54,962 nt of DNA, taken from positions 1 to 54,962 of the forward strand of contig JAOAPB010000051.1 in the NCBI GenBank assembly GCA_025462645.1, written 5' to 3'. The notes under the pieces were generated by a model, which saw nothing but the letters and a program-made list of their open reading frames with translations, made no database searches and was not told the origin of the DNA. Origin of the DNA: Edaphobacter sp. GTDB taxonomy: Bacteria > Acidobacteriota > Terriglobia > Terriglobales > Acidobacteriaceae. This document shows positions 17,136 to 26,537 of this stretch, one piece after another. Made by a program: the position numbers and the translations under genes. Positions within the stretch are counted from its first letter, which is position 1. The number at the start of each line of letters is the position of its first letter.

Positions 17136-17407
17136 ACATCCACATCCCCACGCCCCTCCGCGCTTACACAGGGGGCAAGGAGACCGTCAGCATCCCCGGC
17201 ACAACCGTCAGCGCCGCCTTCCAGCAGCTCACTGTCAGCTTCCCGGAGCTGAAGGAGCACCTCTTCACCCCCGAGGGCAAACTCCGCTCTTTCGTCAACG
17301 TCTACCTCAACGACGACGACATCCGCTATCTCCCTTCCAAGGAAGAGACCGCCGTGACCGATGCCGACGAGCTCACCATCATCCCCTCCATCGCAGGCGG
17401 CTGTTGA
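17132..17407 (+). CDS. cysO: CysO-like ubiquitin-fold sulfur carrier ending in Gly-Gly-Cys
   Basis: A 91-residue MoaD/ThiS-fold protein. Its pattern IPTPLRAYTGGKETVSIPG, GKLRSFVNVYLNDDDIR and DADELTIIPSIAGG follows mycobacterial CysO closely. The carrier's C-terminal glycine would be adenylated and turned into a thiocarboxylate by the E1 encoded downstream, then used by CysM. Unlike the family norm, the frame does not stop after Gly-Gly: one Cys codon (TGT) comes before the TGA. The start overlaps the mec stop by 4 bases. Earlier in-frame ATGs lie within mec and were not used. Confidence 0.9.
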   Translation: MNIHIPTPLRAYTGGKETVSIPGTTVSAAFQQLTVSFPELKEHLFTPEGKLRSFVNVYLNDDDIRYLPSKEETAVTDADELTIIPSIAGGC

Positions 17408-17479
17408 TTCTCAAAAGCCTGTCATTCTGAGCGCAGCTGATTCTTAAAAGCTTCATTCTGAGCGCAGCGAAGAACCCCC
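17405..17479 (+). repeat. Tandemly duplicated dispersed repeat
   Basis: Starting at the cysO stop, a unit TGATTCTCAAAAGCCTG + TCATTCTGAGCGCAGC is followed directly by a second copy (TGATTCTTAAAAGCT + TCATTCTGAGCGCAGCG), the latter continuing to AAGAACCCCC. The first copy is cut short after GCGCAGC. It looks like a roughly 33-bp tandem duplication of the dispersed repeat also found at 14218 and 45531. Confidence 0.8.
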
Positions 17480-17517
17480 GCATTCCGCCTTTGTTGTTGC
17501 TTTTGCTTCTGAGGTAG

Positions 17518-17572
17518 GCCTGGGCTTTTAGCCCAGGCATTCAAAGTAATTACAGAATGGGGCTTTAGCCCC
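17518..17572. repeat. Two adjacent short palindromes
   Basis: Between cysO and the E1 gene lie GCCTGGGC-TTTTA-GCCCAGGC (17518-17538) and GGGGCTTTAGCCCC (17559-17572). Both could form stable hairpins in RNA of either strand. The first resembles the terminator stem at 18919. They may be an attenuator between the cysM-mec-cysO genes and the E1 gene, or another dispersed repeat type. Confidence 0.6.
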
Positions 17573-17669
17573 TGAGGTATGCCTTTTTCGACGCCGTTCA
17601 AGGCCTACCAATACCCCAAATGAGCCGTTGCCGCTCAAAAAGCATCTAGAATTAAACCAAGGAATCCCG

Positions 17670-18893
<1,224 letters not shown>

Positions 18894-18918
18894 CCAGCAA
18901 AGCAATCTACTGAGCCAA

Positions 18919-18953
18919 CGAAGGCCTGGGTCTAACCCCAGGCCTTCGTCTTT
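18919..18953 (+). terminator. Rho-independent terminator of the E1-rhodanese gene
   Basis: A 12-bp perfect stem, CGAAGGCCTGGG and CCCAGGCCTTCG, with a 6-base loop followed by TCTTT, 25 bp after the stop codon at 18893. Confidence 0.85.
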
Positions 18954-19146
18954 GCCGCAACAGTTGCCGTTATCTTTGCAATTGCCGTTGTCTGTTTTAC
19001 CCGTGCCGCAGAGATGCTGCAGTGCTCACCGACGCTTATCCGCACGCTGTGGGAGAAATCCTGCTACCCCCATTGACTAGTCCCGTCGGTATACGCTAGC
19101 CGACTTGTATGTACTGATCTGAACTCGCTGCTTGGACGTCTTCGTT

Positions 19147-21135
19147 CTACGCATTTTGTCGGCTGGCGTCGACTGCGACAACCTTGCCGGAGGAGTCATA
19201 AACGATTCCGTTTTTTTGTTGTAAACGAATCCCACGTTCAATCAGGTTGTTGATCGCGGCAGTAATTTCCTTATTCGTACAGTTCAACTGGCTCATAAGT
19301 CTGAGGTGTAATCCCGGCTTCCATGGTTGGTCAGGTAGTCGCGAGTCAACTAGCGCCACGAATTCTGGAGTAACGTGCACTGACCCTCCTCCGTCTTGCG
19401 GGGTGGTATGTGGCCTTTGCCTACCAACTATATCGATGCTCGTTACTCCATACTTGCTTTCGACCGTCTCGCAACAAGCCTTGATAAACAATGCACTTCG
19501 GAACTCAAGCTGTTTAGATGATTCCTTGCGTTGTGCACTTATGATGTTCCACATCTCAAGGATAAGAGTCTTCGTGACGGCTTCAATGTCGAGTTTTCTC
19601 AAGCTTTCGGCGGTGATCGCGAACGTTCCCATAATCTTCGCGACGACCAACAGGGCCACTAGGTTTCTCCAAGAAGACAAGAAGCGTTCGCCTTCGCTTG
19701 CTCGCACGGGTCTTACTTCCGAAAGAGTCGCTTCCACCCTTTTCAATATTTCAGTGATTGATACCCAAACTCCGAGTGGAGCGGACGCAGAAAATACACT
19801 CTCATATCCCTGTTGTGTTCTCATGAAGCGAGATCTCAATCGTGTTGCGAACGCCGGGTTTTTCATAACGAGCGCAATATATCCCGCCGCGATATATAGC
19901 GGCGTTACAAACCGTGCCGAAGGTTTGCCAATGTTCCGATAGTAGTTCTTTCGCCTTTCGTAATACCAATCGTGTCGCTCGAGGACCTCTTCAATGTCGC
20001 GTTGGAGTTTGTCGGTAGCGTGGAGCGACGCAGCGCGGACTAAGCTCTGATTATTTGTTGCTCGAATGATACGATCCCGAACAGCAGCATCTGAAGACAC
20101 AACAACTTTTACTAATACGCCCCGGCTCGAGGACGTCTCTGTCCCGGTCTGAAAATGGCGAAAGATGCTTTCCGTTGTCTGTAATCCGTTAACGATCTGG
20201 ATATCTTGCAGACTCAATATCTTTCCTGCGGCTGACGCGCCAGTTGCCAGCACAGTAATCCCATTGTTCAGCCACCAAAACTCCGGCGCATTTGGATCGG
20301 CGAGCGAGAGCCCAATATCCTCATTAACTCGATTCTCACCCAAATAATCTCTAACATTGGAATCAAATAAATAGCGCCGTAGGCTTCCTTCTTCATCTGT
20401 AACAAAATTCTTATAATCGTCCAGGCGAGCGATTGCTAGATAACTTCCAGGGCCTGTAGTCATAAGTTCTGTCGCATTCAGGTCCAGTGAGAAAGATTTT
20501 GTCTTCCGATAGAGCGCAATGAGCTCTGCTGCTCCAACAAATGTAAAGCTAATCTCGCAGTGGCTAAAAAGATCCTGAACGATGCCGCAGATTTGGTCTG
20601 CTCTGGATTGTATGTTCTCGCCAACGATCGAGGAATCTCCTCTTGAAACGTAGGAAAATCGGAACTTCAGTTTTGGCCGCACGATCGAGAGATGTTTATA
20701 GGCCTCAATGAGAAGCCCCCGGGCTTCTAGCAGATCAGTGGCGTAACGTTCGCCGAGATATTCAAGATCGTTACTGAGATCGAATAGTTCCGTGACGCTG
20801 GCGATCAATGCGTTTAAAGTTGCCTGCTGAAAAGTATCATGGTGTTTGCAAGTGAGTATGTGTACTTCTATCTCCGCATTACGCTTCGGCCAGACGAACC
20901 CATTTGGATCTTGAAGTAGGTGGCCATTAACAAACGTGTAGAAACCGTCGATCCCACCGTCATTTCTTCCGTCCACCCAACCGACTTCGATCTCCTCACG
21001 CGATAGGTCGAAATCTTTCAGGACTTGTTCGAAGGCGAAGAATTCAAAAACTTCATCTAGTTTGTTCGAAGGGAGTTCTGCCGCGAGCCGTTCTTGTGTA
21101 ATTGAATCAACGAGCACAACGTCATTCTTGGCCAA
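19147..21135 (-). CDS. AIPR family protein (abortive infection / phage resistance)
   Basis: A 662-residue protein with the AIPR signature: RRYLFDSNVRDYLG, NRVNEDI, FWWLNNGITVLA and IQIVNGLQTTESIF (about residues 245-335). The N-terminal 200 residues contain VGWVDGRNDGGIDGFY followed by beta-strand-rich sequence, resembling a restriction-endonuclease-like fold often joined to AIPR (inference). Family members act in phage defence, some with restriction-modification genes, none of which is present here. The base composition is clearly more A/T-rich than that of its neighbours, with many ATT/AAT and TTT codons, indicating acquisition by transfer. It sits alone between a terminator and a dispersed element. 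Confidence 0.85.
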   Translation of the reverse strand: MAKNDVVLVDSITQERLAAELPSNKLDEVFEFFAFEQVLKDFDLSREEIEVGWVDGRNDGGIDGFYTFVNGHLLQDPNGFVWPKRNAEIEVHILTCKHHDTFQQATLNALIASVTELFDLSNDLEYLGERYATDLLEARGLLIEAYKHLSIVRPKLKFRFSYVSRGDSSIVGENIQSRADQICGIVQDLFSHCEISFTFVGAAELIALYRKTKSFSLDLNATELMTTGPGSYLAIARLDDYKNFVTDEEGSLRRYLFDSNVRDYLGENRVNEDIGLSLADPNAPEFWWLNNGITVLATGASAAGKILSLQDIQIVNGLQTTESIFRHFQTGTETSSSRGVLVKVVVSSDAAVRDRIIRATNNQSLVRAASLHATDKLQRDIEEVLERHDWYYERRKNYYRNIGKPSARFVTPLYIAAGYIALVMKNPAFATRLRSRFMRTQQGYESVFSASAPLGVWVSITEILKRVEATLSEVRPVRASEGERFLSSWRNLVALLVVAKIMGTFAITAESLRKLDIEAVTKTLILEMWNIISAQRKESSKQLEFRSALFIKACCETVESKYGVTSIDIVGRQRPHTTPQDGGGSVHVTPEFVALVDSRLPDQPWKPGLHLRLMSQLNCTNKEITAAINNLIERGIRLQQKNGIVYDSSGKVVAVDASRQNA

Positions 21136-21365
21136 CGCATTACCTTACCTTATGTGAATTGCGAGTCGCCGCAATCTTATCCATTCTTGATCGCTATACT
21201 TGAGAGAGTAGATCATTGGAAGTAACGTTAGTACCCAGAAACGCCGTTCTGGCGCTCAATTTCTAAATGATTGGCAACCCAAAGGTGAGCGTGCGCCGCG
21301 CGAACCGTACCTGAATGCAGCGCGTTGCTTGTTCTCCTCAACCCCAGGAAAACGCGCAAATTTAT

Positions 21366-21630
21366 CTGTCAAGCCCCCAAACCATCTGAATACAGGTAAA
21401 CAAAGCAGATACAGTTGGCATAGTAGTTCTTCCAAATTCACTAGAATAGAACTAGAGATGAAGAAAGCCCCGGTCCAAAAGCCGGGGCTTTCCCATTAAC
21501 ACCCGTAACTTCAAGCAGGAGACGACTTTAGCTGTAACCCTTTCAAAATGACGACTTTGCAGACAAATACACCTTCAAACCATTGAATCAAAGGAGTTTA
21601 CGTCCAAGTACCCCCCGGGGGGGTACCCCT
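21366..21630. repeat. Structured intergenic element, copy A
   Basis: Shares layout and many bases with 45618-45886. Common parts are TGTCAAGCCCCCAAACCATC at the left; a -10-like TAGAAT placed 33 bases (counted from CTAGAAT to CCCCGG) before a GC hairpin; then CAGACAAATACACC, AGTTTACGTCCAA, and a palindromic TACCCCCCGGGGGGGTA end. Hairpin stem bases differ between copies by a compensatory A-T to G-C change. The copy ends 25 bp from the stop codon of the minus-strand hom gene. Confidence 0.75.
21464..21491. terminator. Hairpin of element A, terminator-like
   Basis: Stem AAAGCCCCGG and CCGGGGCTTT with an 8-base loop, followed by TCCC on the plus strand and TTTCTT on the minus strand. It is part of the duplicated intergenic element and could terminate transcripts on either strand. 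Confidence 0.7.
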
Positions 21631-21655
21631 GCCGGATCACCAAACCAGCAGGAAC

Positions 21656-22981
21656 CTACTCCGGTTTGTCTTCGGGAACCAGGATCTGCAGGCACAGAGG
21701 TCGCTCCAGCATGCAGTCCAGCTTGGCAATCGAGTTCATCGCCTTCTCGATAGTCGAGGTCAGGCAAGGCTCTGTCGTCACCACAAACGGCAACCGGTGC
21801 TTCGGATGTCCCGGCCGCTGCAACAGCGAGTCGATATTGGCCCCGACCTTCGCGAGAGCGCCCGCGATAGCCGACACAATCCCCGGCTTATCATCCACCA
21901 CAAACCGCAGATAATGAGGAGCCATGAACTCCCCAGTCACCGAACGCTTCCGCACCGGCAGCTGGACCGTCTTGCACCCCTGCGCCACCGACAGCAGGTC
22001 CGAGACCACGGCCACAGCCGTAGGCTCGCCCCCCGCGCCATGGCCCGAGAACACCACGTCCCCACCAAACCTGCCGCTCGCAACCACCATGTTCTGCGTC
22101 CCATGTGACCATGCCAGCGGCGAGGTCAGCGGAACCAGCATGGGTGCCACCCGCGCATGAACCAAGGTCCCATCGACCTGCGCCCGCGACACCTGGCGAA
22201 TCGTGCAGTTCAGCTCCTTCGCATACATAAAATCGATCGCCTCGACCGTCGAGATCGTCTGCGTAGCCACCGCATCCGGATCGAGCTCCGCATGGAGCGC
22301 AATCCGCGAGAGGATACAGAGCTTGGCCCTTGCGTCGTAGCCATCCACATCAGCCGACGGATTCGCCTCCGCATACCCAAGCTGCTGCGCATCGGCCAGG
22401 ACCGTAGCGTAGTCCGCGCCCATCTCCATGCGGCTCAGGATGTAGTTGCACGTCCCATTGACGATACCGCTCAACCGCATCACCTGATCCCCGCAGAGCC
22501 CCTGCTGCATCCCGGTAATCACCGGAACACCACCGGCAACCGCCGCCCCATGGATCAGCTGCACACCATGCTGCGCCGCCACCTTCGCCAGGCTCGCCCC
22601 ACGATAAGCGATCAGCTGCTTATTGGCCGTCACCACGGACTTGCCCGATACCAGAGCCTTACGCAGCCATCCCTCAACAGGATTCAGCCCCCCCATCAGC
22701 TCCACCACAACATCGACATCCGACTTCAAAATATCGTTGATGTTCTCCGTCCAGACAACCGACGCGGAGACACTCTTAGCCGCTGCAGACGTGCGTTTCT
22801 GCTCCACATTGCGGTTGAAGATATGTGTCAGCTGCACGCCAGGAAACTTCGACGCAGCAAGCACTCGCGCCACCGAACTTCCCACCGTTCCAAACCCAAG
22901 CAATGCCACCTTTACCGTGGAACTTGCCTTAGCCGCCTTTGCCGCTGATTGAGCCATCGCTCTCGTCTTCTTCGTCGTCAT
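21656..22981 (-). CDS. hom: Homoserine dehydrogenase
   Basis: A 441-residue NAD(P)-dependent enzyme that converts aspartate semialdehyde to homoserine on the way to Thr and Met. It has the Rossmann loop VALLGFGTVGSSVARVL, TANKQLIA, the signature SGIVNGTCNYIL, DGYDARAKL, and a C-terminal ACT domain (HYLRFVVDDKPGIVSAIAGA) for feedback control. A Lys/Ala-rich 22-residue stretch precedes the core; a start at Met9 is possible. It begins 3 bp after the guanine deaminase stop, so the two are co-transcribed. Element A lies immediately downstream. Confidence 0.94.
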   Translation of the reverse strand: MTTKKTRAMAQSAAKAAKASSTVKVALLGFGTVGSSVARVLAASKFPGVQLTHIFNRNVEQKRTSAAAKSVSASVVWTENINDILKSDVDVVVELMGGLNPVEGWLRKALVSGKSVVTANKQLIAYRGASLAKVAAQHGVQLIHGAAVAGGVPVITGMQQGLCGDQVMRLSGIVNGTCNYILSRMEMGADYATVLADAQQLGYAEANPSADVDGYDARAKLCILSRIALHAELDPDAVATQTISTVEAIDFMYAKELNCTIRQVSRAQVDGTLVHARVAPMLVPLTSPLAWSHGTQNMVVASGRFGGDVVFSGHGAGGEPTAVAVVSDLLSVAQGCKTVQLPVRKRSVTGEFMAPHYLRFVVDDKPGIVSAIAGALAKVGANIDSLLQRPGHPKHRLPFVVTTEPCLTSTIEKAMNSIAKLDCMLERPLCLQILVPEDKPE

Positions 22982-22984
22982 GTC

Positions 22985-23458
22985 CTAGTAGTCGATTCTG
23001 CCGGCGTAGTTACGCCAGGCGTCAAAGCTTGAAATTGCCTTCTCCCGCATCAGGTTCGCGATCGGAAGGCTACGTTGATCGAGCGGTCGCTTCACCTCTT
23101 CATAGAGGAACGCATCGTCGAATCCGGCCGCAGCCGCATCTGCCGCTGTATTGCCATAGAAGATCGCCTCGCAGCGTGACCAATAGATAGCTGCGAGACA
23201 CATTGGGCAAGGCTCGCAGCTGCTGTATATCTCGCATCCAGCCAGACTGACGGAACCAAGCTCAGCACAAGCACGACGAATCGCCGTAACCTCGGCATGA
23301 GCAGTAGGATCGTTCGTCGCGGTGACACGATTGACGCCAGTCGCCACAATCGTGCCGTCCCGCACGATTACTGCGCCAAACGGGCCTCCGCGCCCGCTTG
23401 TGACGTTCTCCGTCGCCAGCGCGATCGCCCGTTCCATGAAGATGGGATTGCCCTGCAT
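22985..23458 (-). CDS. guaD: Guanine deaminase (CDA-fold nucleoside deaminase)
   Basis: A 157-residue zinc deaminase. It has PTAHAEVTAIR (zinc His and catalytic Glu), SCEPCPMCLAAIYWSR (two zinc Cys), FDDAFLYEEV and a C-terminal FDAWRNYAGRIDY. The similarity to Bacillus subtilis GuaD runs along the whole length, which favours guanine deaminase (guanine to xanthine) over TadA. An open frame extends upstream to 23560, but family length and the MQGNPIFMERAIALA start support 23458. It is co-transcribed with hom, a pairing with no obvious metabolic logic. Confidence 0.88.
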   Translation of the reverse strand: MQGNPIFMERAIALATENVTSGRGGPFGAVIVRDGTIVATGVNRVTATNDPTAHAEVTAIRRACAELGSVSLAGCEIYSSCEPCPMCLAAIYWSRCEAIFYGNTAADAAAAGFDDAFLYEEVKRPLDQRSLPIANLMREKAISSFDAWRNYAGRIDY

Positions 23459-23670
23459 TCGGCTCTCTGTATCCTTATTGCACACTGCGCCGGAAGCAGG
23501 TCGCAGGATATTCCGATTATGGCACACGCCCTCCTCTCCAACCGCGTCGTCACACCGCAAGGGCGCACAACCGCCACGCTCTCATATGCCGTACCGACAG
23601 ACATGCCCGCAGTCCCGGCATACTCGCCTCAGTCCTTGCTAATCTAGCATCGGAGTAGACCCGCATCCGT

Positions 23671-25050
23671 ATGGCCATCGAATCCATCAATCCCGCAAAC
23701 GGAAAGACTCTACGCCGCTTCGATTCCCTCACCGACGAGGCCGTGCGCGAGAAGATCGCCCTCGCTGCCGAGGCCTTCCGTACCTACGCCGCCGTCCCGC
23801 TCGAGCACCGCGCCCTCTGCATGCGCAAGCTCGCCGCCATCCTCGAGCACGAGACCGACGACCTCGCTACCATCATCACCCTCGAGATGGGCAAGCCCTT
23901 GCACGCAGCCCGACTGGAAGTGCTGAAGTGCGCCACCGCCTGCCGCTACTACGCCGATAACGCAGCCCGAATTCTCGCCCCGGAGTCCATCCCCACCGAG
24001 AACCACAGCTACGTTCGCTGGGACCCACTCGGCATCATCCTTGCCGTCATGCCGTGGAACTTCCCCTTCTGGCAGGTCTTCCGCTTCCTCGCGCCAGCCT
24101 TGATGGCCGGCAACGTCGCCCTCCTCAAGCACGCCTCCAACGTCCCGCAGTGTGCCCTGTCGATCGAGTCGCTAGTTCGTCGCGCCGGCTTTCCCCGCGG
24201 CACCTTCCAGACCCTCCTCATTGAAGCCCGCCAGGTCGAAGCCGTCCTTGCCGACGAACGCATCGCCGCCGTCACCCTCACAGGCAGCGAGCCGGCAGGT
24301 CGCGCCATCGGAGCCCAGGCGGGTTGGCTCATCAAAAAGTCCGTCCTCGAGCTGGGTGGCAGCGACCCCTTCATCGTCATGCCCTCCGCCGACCTCGATC
24401 TGGCCATTGAGACCGCCGTCAAGGCGCGCTGCGTCAACAGCGGCCAATCCTGCATCGCTGCCAAACGCTTCCTCGTCGCCGACGAGATCTACGATGTCTT
24501 CGAGTCCCGCTTCGTCGCGGGAATGGATGCCATGCGCGTCGGAGACCCCATGAAGGACGAGACCGACATCGGCCCCCTTGCCACACCACGCATCGTTGAC
24601 GAGCTGGAAGCCCAGGTGAAGGCTGCCGTACAAGCCGGCGCACGCATCCTCACCGGTGGCGAGCGCATGATCGGCGACGGCAACTACTTCGAGCCCACCG
24701 TCCTCACCGGCGTCCCCCGCACCTCCGCCGTCTATCGCGAAGAGCTCTTCGGCCCCGTGGCCATGCTCTTCCGCGTTCAGAATTTGAACGAAGCCATCGC
24801 TATCGCCAACGACACCCCCTTTGGCCTCAGCGCCTCAGCCTGGACCCGCGACCCCGCCGAGCAACAACGCCTCGTCTCCGAACTCCAATGCGGGGCCGTC
24901 TTCCTCAACGCCATGGTCGCCAGCGACCCCCGCCTCCCCTTCGGAGGCATCAAGCACTCCGGCTACGGCCGCGAACTCTCCGCCGCCGGAATGCGCGAGT
25001 TCCTCAACGCGAAGACCGTCGTCATCGCATCGGCGAACGGCTCAAAATAG
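23671..25050 (+). CDS. NAD(P)-dependent succinate-semialdehyde-type aldehyde dehydrogenase
   Basis: A 459-residue aldehyde dehydrogenase. The nucleophile is Cys261 in NSGQSCIAAKRF and the general base Glu227 in LELGGSDPFIV; MPWNFPFWQVFRFLAPALMAGN binds the cofactor, and PFGGIKHSGYGREL closes the domain. The GSDPFIV and NSGQSCIAAKRF wording is typical of succinate-semialdehyde dehydrogenases (GABA or hydroxybutyrate routes), but the exact aldehyde is inferred. It is divergent from guaD across 212 bp, which must hold both promoters, and is followed by hmgA on the same strand. Confidence 0.87.
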   Translation: MAIESINPANGKTLRRFDSLTDEAVREKIALAAEAFRTYAAVPLEHRALCMRKLAAILEHETDDLATIITLEMGKPLHAARLEVLKCATACRYYADNAARILAPESIPTENHSYVRWDPLGIILAVMPWNFPFWQVFRFLAPALMAGNVALLKHASNVPQCALSIESLVRRAGFPRGTFQTLLIEARQVEAVLADERIAAVTLTGSEPAGRAIGAQAGWLIKKSVLELGGSDPFIVMPSADLDLAIETAVKARCVNSGQSCIAAKRFLVADEIYDVFESRFVAGMDAMRVGDPMKDETDIGPLATPRIVDELEAQVKAAVQAGARILTGGERMIGDGNYFEPTVLTGVPRTSAVYREELFGPVAMLFRVQNLNEAIAIANDTPFGLSASAWTRDPAEQQRLVSELQCGAVFLNAMVASDPRLPFGGIKHSGYGRELSAAGMREFLNAKTVVIASANGSK

Positions 25051-25174
25051 CCATCAGTCTCCTCTCCTGCAAGCACGAGCGCCTCTTTTCAGCTAAGCTA
25101 CGGTGTTCCGACGAAGCATCTCTGTCTCGCCGGGAAGTTTCGTACTAAAGACGCACGCTGCCAGAGAGGACCTC

Positions 25175-26473
25175 ATGCCCGATCTCCATTACTTCACCGG
25201 CTTCGGCAACGAATTTGCGACAGAGGCCGTTCCCGGCGCATTACCCGTCGGCCAGAACGCTCCGCAGAAGTCCCCCCTTGGCCTCTACACCGAACAGCTC
25301 AGTGGCAGCCCCTTCACCGCGCCCCGCCTGCTCAATCGCCGAACCTGGACCTATCGCATTCGCCCCTCCGTCATGCACAAGCCGTACGAACGCATCGCCA
25401 ATGGGCTCATCCGCTCCACCCCCTTCAACGAGGTCGAGACCACACCCAATCAACTTCGATGGGATCCTCTCCCCCTCCCCTCAACGCCAACGGACTTCAT
25501 TGACGGTCTCACCACCCTCGCCGGCAGCGGCGACTCCACCATGCACTCGGGCGTCGCCATCCACATCTACACCGCCAACAAGAGCATGACCGACCGCTTC
25601 TTCTACTCCGCCGACGGCGAGCTCCTCTTCGTCCCGCAGCTAGGCCGTCTCCTGCTCCACACCGAGCTCGGCATCCTCGACCTCACCCCCGGCGAAATCG
25701 CCCTTATCCCACGCGGCATCAAGTTCCGCGTCGAGCTGCTCGACCCACAAGCCCGCGGTTACCTCTGCGAGAACTACGGCGCCACCTTCCGCCTTCCGGA
25801 ACTGGGGGCCATCGGAGCCAACGGCCTCGCCAACACGCGCGACTTCCTCACCCCGCACGCTGCCTTCGACGATCGTGACGGCAAAACCTTCCAGGTCGTC
25901 GCCAAATTCCTCGGCAACCTTTGGGCCACCGACTTCGACCACTCCCCCCTCGACGTCGTAGCCTGGCACGGCAACTACGCTCCATACAAGTACGATCTCG
26001 CCCGCTTCAACTGCATCAACTCCGTCAGCTTCGACCACCCCGACCCCTCCATCTACACCGTCCTCACCTCGCCCAGCGAGATCCACGGCACAGCCAACGT
26101 CGACTTCGCCGTCTTCCCGCCGCGCTGGCTCGTCGCCGAGCACACCTTCCGTCCGCCCTGGTTCCATCGCAACTTCATGAACGAGTTCATGGGCCTCATC
26201 CAGGGCGAGTACGACGCCAAGGCCGAGGGCTTCGTCCCCGGAGGAGCCAGCCTCCACAATTGCATGAGCGGTCACGGCCCCGACGCCGAGACCTTCGCCC
26301 GCGCCACCACCGCAGAGCTGAAGCCCATCAAGCTAGAGGGCACCCTCGCCTTCATGTTCGAGACGCGCTTCGTCTGCCGCCCCACGAAGTTCGCCATGGA
26401 CACCGCCGCCCGCCAGCACGAGTACTACACCTGCTGGCAGACGCTCAAGAAGAACTTCAATATCCCCAAATAG
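25175..26473 (+). CDS. hmgA: Homogentisate 1,2-dioxygenase
   Basis: A 432-residue non-heme iron dioxygenase that opens homogentisate to maleylacetoacetate in Tyr/Phe catabolism. It starts [13 protein letters not shown] and continues with [94 protein letters not shown] and the [10 protein letters not shown] segment, where iron ligands lie. GAGAGGACCTC precedes the ATG at 25175; the frame is open to 25103 but lacks family sequence there. No other pathway gene (hpd, fahA, maiA) is in the window. Confidence 0.96.
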   Translation: MPDLHYFTGFGNEFATEAVPGALPVGQNAPQKSPLGLYTEQLSGSPFTAPRLLNRRTWTYRIRPSVMHKPYERIANGLIRSTPFNEVETTPNQLRWDPLPLPSTPTDFIDGLTTLAGSGDSTMHSGVAIHIYTANKSMTDRFFYSADGELLFVPQLGRLLLHTELGILDLTPGEIALIPRGIKFRVELLDPQARGYLCENYGATFRLPELGAIGANGLANTRDFLTPHAAFDDRDGKTFQVVAKFLGNLWATDFDHSPLDVVAWHGNYAPYKYDLARFNCINSVSFDHPDPSIYTVLTSPSEIHGTANVDFAVFPPRWLVAEHTFRPPWFHRNFMNEFMGLIQGEYDAKAEGFVPGGASLHNCMSGHGPDAETFARATTAELKPIKLEGTLAFMFETRFVCRPTKFAMDTAARQHEYYTCWQTLKKNFNIPK

Positions 26474-26496
26474 AACCAACACCATTGCAATAGAAC

Positions 26497-26529
26497 GGGC
26501 GCGACCGGAGTATCGGTCGCGCCCTTCTT
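26497..26529. terminator. Bidirectional terminator between hmgA and the TonB receptor gene
   Basis: An 11-bp GC stem, GGGCGCGACCG and CGGTCGCGCCC, with a 6-base loop and a TTCTT tail, lying between the convergent genes ending at 26473 and 26538. Confidence 0.85.
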
Positions 26530-26537
26530 GTTGGTAG

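Larger units (their letters stand above)
21136..21655. other. A/T-rich intergenic region holding the AIPR promoter side and element copy A
   Basis: 520 bp without a convincing gene. The left part, up to about 21360, is the upstream flank of the minus-strand AIPR gene, where its promoter should lie. The rest is copy A of the duplicated 265-bp element. A 61-codon open frame on the minus strand here has no family features and overlaps the element. Confidence 0.6.

Noticed and set aside
21256..21441. A 61-codon minus-strand frame between the AIPR gene and hom
   Set aside because: It overlaps the duplicated structured element, and the sister locus has no equivalent frame.
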